From Verrucomicrobiota bacterium (GTDB taxonomy: Bacteria > Verrucomicrobiota > Verrucomicrobiia > Limisphaerales > CAIMTB01): a DNA stretch of 42,746 bases. Where the stretch lies: contig CAUJJW010000248.1 in assembly GCA_963205105.1 (NCBI GenBank), forward strand, positions 1 to 42,746. Direction: 5' to 3'. Below the pieces are notes generated by a model that saw only the letters and a program-made list of their open reading frames with translations, did no database searches and was not told where the DNA came from. The position numbers were made by a program, and so were the translations under genes. This document shows, piece by piece, positions 1-8,167 of the stretch (position 1 is the first letter of the stretch; each line of letters starts with the position of its first letter).

Positions 1-190
1 CCCTCTCCCGGAGGGAGAGGGAGTCGCGTCCTGCCCTCCGCGACATACCGGAACACCAGCCGTCCGAGCCGTCGCGACTCGCACCAGCCAAGGCCCGACT
101 CAACCCTCCGAAACCCGCGGCGACACTTCCCCTTCTCCCTCCGGGAGAAGGCCGGGATGAGGGCCGCCCGCTCCAATCCTCACGCCACGG
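1..190. repeat. Palindromic repeat copy 1 (left edge truncated)
   Basis: The first ~90 bases recur almost exactly at 288-379, and related sequence continues to about 190. The unit carries two facing arms. The left arm (1-21) is cut by the window start. The right arm (129-163) reads cttctccctccgggagaagg and then a GA-rich stretch. Read through in any frame, such arms give LTPTLSRRERE-like or LPPGEGRGEG-like peptides, a signature of non-coding palindromic repeats that gene callers often pull into neighbouring genes. I see no gene in 1-232. Confidence 0.75.
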
Positions 191-276
191 TTCAGGGTCG
201 AAGAGCCGGTCCATTTCAAACAGGCGCTCTCCATGAACCTTTCCATGTCAGCGATCGCGAGGTTAGAAACAGGCTC

Positions 277-482
277 CCTCACCCCAACCCTCTCCCGGAG
301 GGAGAGGGAGTCGCGTCCTGCCCTCCGCGACATACCGGAACACCAGCCGTCCGAGCCGTCGCGACTCGCCCCAGCCAACGCCCGGCTTGGCCCTCCTAAA
401 CCCGCGGGGAATATTCTCCCTCTCCCTCCGGGAGAGGGCCGGGGTGAGGGACGCTCGCTGCATTCCTCGCTCCACGGTTCAT
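277..482. repeat. Palindromic repeat copy 2 with long inverted arms
   Basis: The outer arms at 277-308 and 418-449 are reverse complements over about 32 bases with two mismatches. They flank about 110 bases that largely match copy 1 (offset 287 bases). The core arm ccctctcccggagggagagg is itself nearly palindromic. The element could fold into a long hairpin and resembles a REP/MITE-like element. It ends just before the hydrophobic leader of the first gene, so it probably lies in that gene's upstream region and not in its coding sequence. Confidence 0.75.
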
Positions 483-493
483 GGTCCCAATGC

Positions 494-1447
494 GTGTCCA
501 ATTTTTGGACAACGTTGCTTCCCATAGCCCTCGTTTCGCTGCTGATCCTGGGCGCGATCGTCAGCGCTCCCGCTGCCACCCCCGCCAACCCACTCGCAAC
601 CCCCGACACGGTCCGCCACCGGTTCGCCTGCACCGACTATTCCCAAGGCAAGGTCTTCATCATCGGACCCGATCGAACCATCGAGTGGGAGTACAAGACC
701 ACCAGCTGCAACGACCTCTGGGTACTTCCGAACGGAAACCTCCTGTTCAACACCGGTCATGGCGTCCGGGAAGTCACTCGTGAACGTCAAGTCGTCTTCG
801 ACTACCAGTCCCCGAGCGAGATCTACGCCTGCCAGCGATTGACCAACGGCAACACCTTCATCGGCGAGTGCACCGCCGGCCGTTTGCTGGAGGTCAACCC
901 GGCGGGACAGATCGTGAAGCAGCTGCGGCTCCTGCCCGAAGGCAAGGACGGCGGCCATCTCTACATGCGGAACGCACGGGTGCTCGCGAACGGAAATTAC
1001 CTGGTCACCCACTACGGCGAACAGGTGGTCCGCGAATACCGCCCGGATGGCACGCCGCTGCTCGACATTCCCGCCGCCGGAGGCCCTCACAGCGCCGTCC
1101 GCTTGCCCAACGGCCACACCCTGATCACCTGCGGAGACCTTCCGGGAGGAGCGCGGGTGTTCGAGGCCGACGCCACCGGCAAGGTCGTCTGGCAGGTGCA
1201 AGGAGACGATCTCCCCGGCATCAGCCTGAAGTTCATCGCCGGTGTGCAGCGCCTCCCCAACGGCAACACCGTGATCGCCAACTGGCTCGGTCACGGACAA
1301 TTCGGCAAAGCGCCGCACCTCATCGAAATCGCGCCCGACCGCACCGTCGTCTGGAGTTACAGCGACCACGAGAACCTCCGCACCGTCTCCAGTCTCCAGA
1401 TCCTGGATTCGACACCCGGCGGAACGCCGGTTCCCGTCTGGCACTAA
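494..1447 (+). CDS. Exported beta-propeller (PQQ/ASST-like) protein
   Basis: This is a predicted secreted beta-propeller of about 317 residues. The frame is open from 233, but its first 87 codons run through the palindromic repeat. I therefore prefer the GTG at 494, which puts a membrane-spanning signal sequence (FWTTLLPIALVSLLILG) right after the start and an Ala-rich cleavage region after it. The mature part has about six repeats of a blade that often contains LPNGN or LANGN followed by a hydrophobic strand, and xxVxExxxxGxVVWxx. This pattern is seen in arylsulfotransferase-like and PQQ-repeat propellers. The substrate is unknown and I see no cofactor residues. The GH5 gene follows 39 bases downstream on the same strand, so the two may be co-transcribed. 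There is no clear Shine-Dalgarno site, and ATG 233 remains a formal alternative start. Confidence 0.75.
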   Translation: MSNFWTTLLPIALVSLLILGAIVSAPAATPANPLATPDTVRHRFACTDYSQGKVFIIGPDRTIEWEYKTTSCNDLWVLPNGNLLFNTGHGVREVTRERQVVFDYQSPSEIYACQRLTNGNTFIGECTAGRLLEVNPAGQIVKQLRLLPEGKDGGHLYMRNARVLANGNYLVTHYGEQVVREYRPDGTPLLDIPAAGGPHSAVRLPNGHTLITCGDLPGGARVFEADATGKVVWQVQGDDLPGISLKFIAGVQRLPNGNTVIANWLGHGQFGKAPHLIEIAPDRTVVWSYSDHENLRTVSSLQILDSTPGGTPVPVWH

Positions 1448-1486
1448 ACGCTCGACAACCCGTCCGGCGCTGTCGTGCTTGGCACC

Positions 1487-2491
1487 ATGAAAGCGCCGCT
1501 CTGGGTCGCCCTGGCCGTGTTGGGTTGCCTCACCGCCTTCGCCCAACCCCAGCCCGTCGATGCCCATGAGCAGAACCGCCGCCTTGGCCGCGGGGTGAAC
1601 ATCCTCGGTTATGATCCGATCTGGCGTTCGCGCGATCAGGCCCGGTTCCAGGAAAAACATTTCCGCCTGCTCCGAGAAGCCGGGTTCCAATCGGTGCGGG
1701 TGAACCTCCATGCCTTTCGGCACATGGACCCGGCCCATGGATGGGCTTTCCAGCCTGCCTGGAAGGAGACGCTCGACTGGACCGTGGCCCAGGCCACTGC
1801 CCAGGGTTTGCAGGTCATTCTCGATCTGCACGAATTCAACTCCCTCGGCCAGGACGCGCTCGGCAACAAGGACAAGTTCCTGGCGTTCTGGAAACACCTC
1901 GCCGCGCATTGCCGCGACGCCCCGGGTTCGGTGGTGTTCGAAATCCTGAACGAACCCAACAAAGCACTCACGCCCTCACTCTGGAATCAGTTCCTCAAGG
2001 AGGCGCTCGCCATCATCCGGGAATCCAATCCCACCCGGAACGTCATCGTCGGTCCGGCTTTCTGGAACTCCATCGATCGCCTCGCCGAACTGGAACTGCC
2101 CGCCGACGACCGCCACCTCATCGTCACCGTGCACTACTACAAACCCATGCCGTTCACCCATCAGGGTGCTCCCTGGACCAACGAAAAGGACAAGAGCGGC
2201 ATCGACTGGGGCAGCGACGCGGAACGCCAGACCGTGAAGGCGGACTTCGACAAGGTCTCCGCCTGGGCCAGGCAGCAGAATCGTCCGATCCTGCTGGGAG
2301 AGTTCGGGGCCTACGACAAAGCCCCCCTGGCCGCGCGGGTTCGCTACACCGATTTCATCGCGCGCACCGCCGAGGCGTCCGGCTGGAGTTGGGCCTACTG
2401 GCAGTTCGACAGCGATTTCATCCTGTGGGACATGAAGCGTGACACATGGTTTGAGCCCATCCTGCACGCCCTGATCCCACCCACGAAATGA
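1487..2491 (+). CDS. Secreted glycoside hydrolase family 5 (cellulase-like)
   Basis: A 334-residue enzyme predicted to hydrolyse beta-1,4-glucan or a related beta-glycan outside the cytoplasm. The ATG at 1487 begins a classic signal peptide (MKAPLWVALAVLGCLTAFAQ). A GTG 12 bases upstream is less likely. The (beta/alpha)8 fold signatures of GH5 are present: GxNIxGYDPIW near the N-terminus, RVNLH on strand 2, and FEILNEPNK with the general acid/base Glu at about residue 156. ILLGEFGAYD carries the nucleophile Glu at about residue 272. HYYKPMPFTHQG matches the strand-6 region, and SWAYWQFDSDF is the usual Trp-rich end of the barrel. No carbohydrate-binding module is attached. The stop codon overlaps the next start (ATGA at 2488), so translation is probably coupled to the haem/FG-GAP lipoprotein. 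Confidence 0.9.
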   Translation: MKAPLWVALAVLGCLTAFAQPQPVDAHEQNRRLGRGVNILGYDPIWRSRDQARFQEKHFRLLREAGFQSVRVNLHAFRHMDPAHGWAFQPAWKETLDWTVAQATAQGLQVILDLHEFNSLGQDALGNKDKFLAFWKHLAAHCRDAPGSVVFEILNEPNKALTPSLWNQFLKEALAIIRESNPTRNVIVGPAFWNSIDRLAELELPADDRHLIVTVHYYKPMPFTHQGAPWTNEKDKSGIDWGSDAERQTVKADFDKVSAWARQQNRPILLGEFGAYDKAPLAARVRYTDFIARTAEASGWSWAYWQFDSDFILWDMKRDTWFEPILHALIPPTK

Positions 2492-4152
2492 TCGCAGGCC
2501 AACAACCCGCGCCAGGCTCATCGTCATCGACATCGTCCTCGTCGCGGGGTGGAACGGTTCACCTTCGGCGGTTTTCCCTCCACCCCGTCCTGTTGGGTCT
2601 GGCCCTGCTTGGCGCACTGCTGCTCGGGTGCCCCCGGTCGCCAGGCGCCCAACCATTCCCCGCATCCCTCACCAACGCGCCCATGGCCACTCTGCCGGGA
2701 GTCGTTCCCGGCAGTGGCGAAGACCTCGCCCGCCGGGTGTGCTCCGGCTGTCACCAGTTCCCCGAACCCAACCTGCTCGACCGGGCCACCTGGGAACAGC
2801 AGATCCTCCCCCGCATGGAGGCCCGCCTCGGCGTGTCGCCGCCGGATTACTCGTCCAGTCCGGAAGGCGAATTGCTCAAAAGCCTGGAACTCTATCCGAA
2901 AGAACCCCTGATCCCCCAACGCGACTGGGACGCCATCGTCGCCTATTACCTCGCCTCCGCGCCGGCCGTTCCCATCCCCCAGGATCCCCGTCCCGAAATC
3001 CGCATCGGTCTTCCCTTGTTTCGCTTTGAACCCGTGCGCTTCCGGTTCGTCCCCGCCCTCACCTCCCTGGTGCACATCAGCCCGCTCCATCGCAGGATTT
3101 ACCTCGGCGATGACCAGGCCCGCCGACTCGCCATCCTCGATTCCCGCGGACAATCCACCGGTTCCCTCACGCTGGACAACGTTGCGGTCGACGTCGCCGA
3201 AGCCACCAACGGGCTTTACGTCACCTGCGTCGGCAGTTTCCTGCCCTCCGAAATCCAACGGGCCGCGCTCCTGTTCTTTCCGAAGATCGACAACGGTTTC
3301 GGCCCCGGGAAAGTCATCGTCGACCGCCTGCCCCGGGCCGCCCAAACGGAATTCGCCGACCTCGACGGCGACGGCGACACCGATTTCGCCATGTGCCTTT
3401 ACGGAAACCATCGCGGGCGTTTCTCCTGGTTTCGCAACCTGGGCGGCGACCGGTACCAGGAGGAAATCCTGATCGAGAAATCCGGCGCGATTCATTGCCT
3501 GGCGCGCGACATCAACGGCGACGGTTCCATCGACCTGGCCCTGCTCATGGCCCAGGAGAATGAGACGTTCCAGATCTTCACGAATTTGGGCCGGGGCGAT
3601 TTCCGCTCGGAACACGTGTTCCAACGACCGCCCGTCTACGGGCACAACCATTTCGAACTCGCCGACTTCGATCGTGACGGCATCGAGGATCTGCTGGTGG
3701 CGAATGGCGACAACGGCGAGTTCACCAGCCCGCCAAAGCGTTTCCATGGGCTTCGCATCTACCGGGGCCAGGGCGGCGGTCGGTTTCAGGAATCCCCGGA
3801 GTGGTTCTTTCCCCTGAACGGCGCCACCAAGGCGCTGGCCCGTGATTTCGACGGGGACGGCGACCTCGACATTGCCGCCATCTCCTTTTTCCCGGACTAC
3901 GAACGTTCCCCGAGGGAAAGCTTCGTCTACCTGGAGAACCGTGGACGTTGGAGCTTCGCACCAGCCACATTCCAGCAATGCATCGCGGGCCGTTGGCTGA
4001 CCCTGGATGCCGGTGACCTGGATGGCGATGGGGACCTGGATCTGGTGCTTGGGTCCTACGTGCGCGGGCCGACGGCGGTTCCGGGTTTCCTGACCAAATC
4101 CTGGGAAAAGGACGGCCCCTCGGCGGTGATCCTCCGCAACCAACTCAAGTAG
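2488..4152 (+). CDS. Lipoprotein with c-type haem site and FG-GAP repeats
   Basis: A 554-residue predicted lipoprotein. A Ser-rich N-terminus is followed by a hydrophobic stretch and a lipobox (ALLLGC, Cys about 48). A single CxxCH motif (CSGCH, Cys 85, Cys 88, His 89) lies in a short cytochrome-c-like segment of about residues 78-155. The rest is a beta-propeller with at least five FG-GAP/VCBS calcium-binding loops of the type DLDGDGDTDFA, DINGDGSIDLA, DFDRDGIEDLL, DFDGDGDLDIA and DLDGDGDLDLV. A monohaem site fused to a propeller suggests an envelope redox or electron-relay role, which is inference. The start overlaps the GH5 stop. About 20 residues precede the hydrophobic core, so the true start is not certain, although no better in-frame start was seen. 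Confidence 0.85.
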   Translation: MIAGQQPAPGSSSSTSSSSRGGTVHLRRFSLHPVLLGLALLGALLLGCPRSPGAQPFPASLTNAPMATLPGVVPGSGEDLARRVCSGCHQFPEPNLLDRATWEQQILPRMEARLGVSPPDYSSSPEGELLKSLELYPKEPLIPQRDWDAIVAYYLASAPAVPIPQDPRPEIRIGLPLFRFEPVRFRFVPALTSLVHISPLHRRIYLGDDQARRLAILDSRGQSTGSLTLDNVAVDVAEATNGLYVTCVGSFLPSEIQRAALLFFPKIDNGFGPGKVIVDRLPRAAQTEFADLDGDGDTDFAMCLYGNHRGRFSWFRNLGGDRYQEEILIEKSGAIHCLARDINGDGSIDLALLMAQENETFQIFTNLGRGDFRSEHVFQRPPVYGHNHFELADFDRDGIEDLLVANGDNGEFTSPPKRFHGLRIYRGQGGGRFQESPEWFFPLNGATKALARDFDGDGDLDIAAISFFPDYERSPRESFVYLENRGRWSFAPATFQQCIAGRWLTLDAGDLDGDGDLDLVLGSYVRGPTAVPGFLTKSWEKDGPSAVILRNQLK

Positions 4153-4267
4153 CCAGCGTCAGGTCGAAGTTCCCACTCGGCAAACCTTCGGCCAGGAACC
4201 CCTCCACGGAACGATTCCGATGCAACTCACACCCTGCGAAGACGCCAGGAACGTCCGGCCGAAAACC

Positions 4268-7200
4268 ATGCCGCGGTTCCTGATGCTCCTGTTCACCGCC
4301 TGCCTGAGCCTCATCGCGTCCGGCGCCGACCTCGTCTGGCACGCTAGCCCAGGCCATCGCCGCGCCGCATTGGACGTTCCCACCACCGGTCGACCTGGTT
4401 TCACCCCTCTCAATGCCGAGGCCACCGGCCTCGTGTTCACCAATCACCTCGCCGACCGGATCATCGCCACCAATCGGGTCTTCGAGAATGGCTCGGGTGT
4501 GGCCCTCGGCGACGTGGATGGTGACGGTTGGTGCGATGTCTACCTGTGCGGCATGGAAGGAGGAAATGCCCTCTTTCGGAACCTGGGAAACTGGCGCTTC
4601 CAGGACATCACCCGCGCTGCCGGCGTCGAATGCCCAGGCCAGTACTCGACCGGCACCGCATTCGCGGATGTGGACGGCGACGGCGACCTGGACCTGCTGG
4701 TGAACGCCATCGGCGGCGGCACGCGTCTCTTCCTCAATGACGGGCGTGCCCGCTTCACCGAATCGACCAACACCCGCCTCGTGCGCCGGTTCGGGGCCAC
4801 CTCGATGGCGCTCGCCGACATGGACGCCGATGGCGATCTGGATCTCTACGTCACCAACTACCGCACGGACACCTACCGGGATCGGCCGCCGGGCTTGAAG
4901 GTCGACGCACGCATGGTCGGAGGACGCATCGTCGTCACTCCCGAAGACCGGTTCGTTCCCGTCATGCCGCAAGGCGGCTCCGTGGAAGTGCTGGAACTCG
5001 GCGAGCGCGACTTTCTTTACCTCAACGACGGCACCGGAAAATTCGCCCCGGTGTCCTGGACCGCGGGTTCGTTCCTGGACGAAGACGGCCGCCCCCTCGC
5101 CGCCCCGCCCCGGGACTGGGGACTGAGCGTGATGTTCCGCGACCTCAATCAGGACGGAACCCCGGACCTCTACCTCTGCAATGACTTCTTCCAGTCGTTG
5201 GACCGGGTCTGGCTCAACCAGGATTCCAAAGGGTTTCGTGCCGTCACCCGCGGCGCGTTCGCAAACATGAGCCTTTCGTCCATGGGCATGGACGTGGCCG
5301 ACATCAATCGCGACGGGTTCGACGACCTGCTGGTGGTGGACATGCTCAGCCGTCGACATCAGGACCGCCAACGCCAACGACCGGAAATGATGCAAGGCCG
5401 CATCCAACTGCCCGTCGACGATCCCCAGTTCCGACCGGAATACCCGCGCAACACGCTCTTCCTGAATCGCGGCGATGGCACCTACGCCGAAATTGCTCAG
5501 CTGAGCGGGTTGGCCGCCACCGATTGGTCCTGGAGCCCCATCTTCCTCGACGTCGATCTGGACGGTTTCGAAGACCTGCTCGTCGCCAATGGCAATCATC
5601 ACGATGTTCAGGATGCCGATGTCATCCGCCAGATCGCCCTCGTCCGCGAACGCGAAACCCCCGAGGCACGGCTCGGGCGCTTTCCCCGGTTGCACACCGC
5701 CAATCTCGCGTTCCGCAACCGCGGCGACCTGACCTTTGAAGACATGGGCACCACGTGGGGCTTCCACGCGGAAGGCGTTTCCCAAGGCATGGCCCTCGCC
5801 GACCTCGACCGGGATGGCGATCTGGACGTCGTGCTCAACAACCTGAACGCGAACGCCGGTCTCTACCGCAACAACAGCCCGGCTCCCCGGCTCGCGGTTC
5901 GGCTGAAAGGCCTTCCACCCAACACCCGCGGCATCGGCGCACGCATCGAGATCCTCGGCGGACCCGTGCCTCAACAAGCCCAGGAAATGATCTGCGGCGG
6001 CCGTTACGCCTCGGCCGACGACACCCTCCGCGTCTTCGCCGCCCAATCCGGAACCAACCCCCTGCGCATCCGAGTCACCTGGCGCAGCGGTCGCCAAAGC
6101 ATCGTCGACGCCGCCACCGCGAACGCCCTCTACGAAATCGACGAATCCGGCGCCGTGCCCGGCCCTGCCAGCAAACCGCCTCCGGAACCTCTCTTTGAGG
6201 ATGTCAGCCACCGGTTGAACCACGTCCATATCGATCCAGCGTTCGATGATCTCGCCCGGCAGCCCCTGCTCACCCATCGATGGAGCCGGCTCGGGCCAGG
6301 CGTTGCTTGGCTCCCAGGCGGTGAACGGGGCGACGGCCCGGAAGACTTGTTCGTCGGCACCGGCACCGGCGGAACCTTGACGCACTTCCGAAACGACGGA
6401 CGCGGCGGTTTCCAGCAGCAGAAGGGAGCGATCAGCTCACGGGATCAAACCGGCCTGGCGGCCTGGCCGCGAGTGGGCGCGCCAGCGTGGTTGTTGGTCA
6501 GCGCCAGCAATTATGAAGATCCCGCCGCCGGGCCCAGCACATTGCAGCGCTTCGAACCCGGCTCCGGCACCACCGAGGACACCGGCCTGACGCTCGACGC
6601 CGGCTCCGGCCCCATCGCGCTGGGCGACCTCGATCGCGACGGCGATCTGGATCTGGTGATCGGGGGACGCATCGCCGCCGGCCGCTATCCGGAACCCGTC
6701 TCGTCTCGGGTCTTCACCAACCACCAGGACCGCTTTGTTCTCGATGGCGCACGCTCGGCACTCCTGGACCGGGTGGGGCTGGTCAGTGGCGCGGTCGTGG
6801 CAGACCTCGACCAGGACGGTCACGGCGAACTGATTCTCGCCTGCCATTGGGGGCCGATTCGCATCTTCCGGAACGAACCGGGTCAGCTTCGCGAAGTCAC
6901 CCGCGATTGGGGTTTCGACCGTTACCGCGGTGCCTGGAACGGAGTGACCACCGGCGATTTCGACGGCGACGGACGCCTGGACCTCGTGGCTTCCAACCTG
7001 GGCCGCAACACCCCTTACCCTCCCGGCCCGGCACCGCTCGTCCGGACCTACTACGCGGACTTCGACGGCGATGGCACCCTGGAACCCTTGGAGGCTTTTT
7101 TGGATCCCGACTCCGGTTCGATCGTGCCCCGGCAGGATTTCGAAACCGTCGCGCGCGCGCTTCCCTTCGTGCGCGCCAGGTTCTCCACGTTCCGCGCTTA

Positions 7201-7912
7201 CGCCATGGCGGACGTTTCCACCCTCCTCGGCGACCAGACCAACGACCTCGCCGAGGTGGCCATCGACACCCTCGATTCCATGGTGTTTCTCAATCGTGGG
7301 GGTCGTTTCGAGCATGCGCGCCTTCCGATCGAAGCCCAATTCGCCCCGGCGTTCGGCATTTCGGTCAGCGACTTCAACGGCGATGGCCGCGAAGACCTCT
7401 TTCTCGCCCAGAACTTCTTCGGTGTGACGGCGGAGGCTTCCCGATACGACGCCGGACACGGACTGCTCCTGGAAGGAGACGGACAAGGCGGGTTCACCCC
7501 CGTGGCCCCCAACCGAAGCGGCATCCGCATCCCTGGCGAGCAACGAGGCTCCGCGGTGGCCGATTTCGATGCCGACGGACGCCCCGACCTGGCTGTCGCA
7601 CAGAACCATGGTCCCACCCAACTGCTGCGAAATCTCCGCGGTCGTCCGGGACTGCGTGTGCGACTCCAGGGTCCCGAATCGAACCCCGGCGCGGTCGGGG
7701 CAGTCCTTCGACTGGTCTTCGGCCAGCGACTCGGCCCCGCCCGAGCCATTCATGCCGGCAGTGGTTACTGGTCCCAGGACGCCTTGACCCAGGTGCTGGC
7801 GATCCCCGAGTCCCCCACCGCAATCGAAGTCCGCTGGGCCGGCGGCAGCACGACGCGGCAGTCGGTCGCCGAAGGCACCCCAGAGGTCCGGGTCTCTTGG
7901 CGCCCGAATTGA
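4268..7912 (+). CDS. Giant exported FG-GAP protein with two ASPIC domains (CRTAC1-like)
   Basis: About 1214 residues. The chosen ATG (4268) begins a signal peptide (MPRFLMLLFTACLSLIASG). An in-frame ATG at 4220 would add 16 residues. The first half is a propeller of FG-GAP/VCBS loops (DVDGDGWCDVYLCG, DVDGDGDLDLLVN, DMDADGDLDLYVTNY, DLNQDGTPDLYLCND). An ASPIC/UnbV domain follows at about residues 541-625 (RLKGLPPNTRGIGARIEI). A second propeller comes next (DLDRDGDLDLVIGG, DFDGDGRLDLVASNLG, DFNGDGREDLFLAQNF), and a second ASPIC domain at about 1130-1212 closes the protein. Families of this kind are extracellular and thought to bind Ca2+ and ligands. No catalytic role is known. It is a clear paralogue of the gene at 12090, with the same domain order and many identical loop phrases. 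Confidence 0.88.
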   Translation: MPRFLMLLFTACLSLIASGADLVWHASPGHRRAALDVPTTGRPGFTPLNAEATGLVFTNHLADRIIATNRVFENGSGVALGDVDGDGWCDVYLCGMEGGNALFRNLGNWRFQDITRAAGVECPGQYSTGTAFADVDGDGDLDLLVNAIGGGTRLFLNDGRARFTESTNTRLVRRFGATSMALADMDADGDLDLYVTNYRTDTYRDRPPGLKVDARMVGGRIVVTPEDRFVPVMPQGGSVEVLELGERDFLYLNDGTGKFAPVSWTAGSFLDEDGRPLAAPPRDWGLSVMFRDLNQDGTPDLYLCNDFFQSLDRVWLNQDSKGFRAVTRGAFANMSLSSMGMDVADINRDGFDDLLVVDMLSRRHQDRQRQRPEMMQGRIQLPVDDPQFRPEYPRNTLFLNRGDGTYAEIAQLSGLAATDWSWSPIFLDVDLDGFEDLLVANGNHHDVQDADVIRQIALVRERETPEARLGRFPRLHTANLAFRNRGDLTFEDMGTTWGFHAEGVSQGMALADLDRDGDLDVVLNNLNANAGLYRNNSPAPRLAVRLKGLPPNTRGIGARIEILGGPVPQQAQEMICGGRYASADDTLRVFAAQSGTNPLRIRVTWRSGRQSIVDAATANALYEIDESGAVPGPASKPPPEPLFEDVSHRLNHVHIDPAFDDLARQPLLTHRWSRLGPGVAWLPGGERGDGPEDLFVGTGTGGTLTHFRNDGRGGFQQQKGAISSRDQTGLAAWPRVGAPAWLLVSASNYEDPAAGPSTLQRFEPGSGTTEDTGLTLDAGSGPIALGDLDRDGDLDLVIGGRIAAGRYPEPVSSRVFTNHQDRFVLDGARSALLDRVGLVSGAVVADLDQDGHGELILACHWGPIRIFRNEPGQLREVTRDWGFDRYRGAWNGVTTGDFDGDGRLDLVASNLGRNTPYPPGPAPLVRTYYADFDGDGTLEPLEAFLDPDSGSIVPRQDFETVARALPFVRARFSTFRAYAMADVSTLLGDQTNDLAEVAIDTLDSMVFLNRGGRFEHARLPIEAQFAPAFGISVSDFNGDGREDLFLAQNFFGVTAEASRYDAGHGLLLEGDGQGGFTPVAPNRSGIRIPGEQRGSAVADFDADGRPDLAVAQNHGPTQLLRNLRGRPGLRVRLQGPESNPGAVGAVLRLVFGQRLGPARAIHAGSGYWSQDALTQVLAIPESPTAIEVRWAGGSTTRQSVAEGTPEVRVSWRPN

Positions 7913-8038
7913 ACAAAATTGCGGTAGTTTTGAGCAACACGCTCACTCTTCACGCTTTGTCCAGCTAATACCTGACCAATCCACGGTTTGCCCATTTACA
8001 TCCCATGGATTGCCCGCTTCATTGGCGCCGTTCCCTGA

Positions 8039-8120
8039 ATGTTGAGCCAACTTCACGCATCCGTTGAAGCGAACGGCTTGCGATCGCTCGGATCGCGGTT
8101 CGTTGAAGTGCGCTCAACAT
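8039..8120. promoter_or_regulatory. Structured leader: nested inverted repeats before the CBM protein
   Basis: Sixteen-base arms atgttgagccaacttc (8039-8054) and gaagtgcgctcaacat (8105-8120) are reverse complements with two mismatches. Inside them are cgaac/gttcg (8070-8074 / 8098-8102) and a gcgatc-gctcg-gatcgc hairpin (8080-8096). The whole folds into one long stem within the 255-base gap upstream of the 8168 start, with 47 bases left before the ATG. It could be a regulatory leader RNA, an operator or a transcription attenuator. No poly-T tract follows, and I recognise no riboswitch class. Confidence 0.4.
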
Positions 8121-8167
8121 CCGAGGGAACGAGTCCTGAGACATCCTGTCATCCCTCAGATCTGATC

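Noticed and set aside
1..480. CRISPR-like array from the repeated blocks
   Set aside because: Only two copies, 287 bases apart and partly diverged, with no regular spacers or cas genes.
8039..8167. A longer N-terminus for the CBM protein (start at 8039)
   Set aside because: The added codons run through a hairpin-forming leader, and the ATG at 8168 starts a clean signal peptide.
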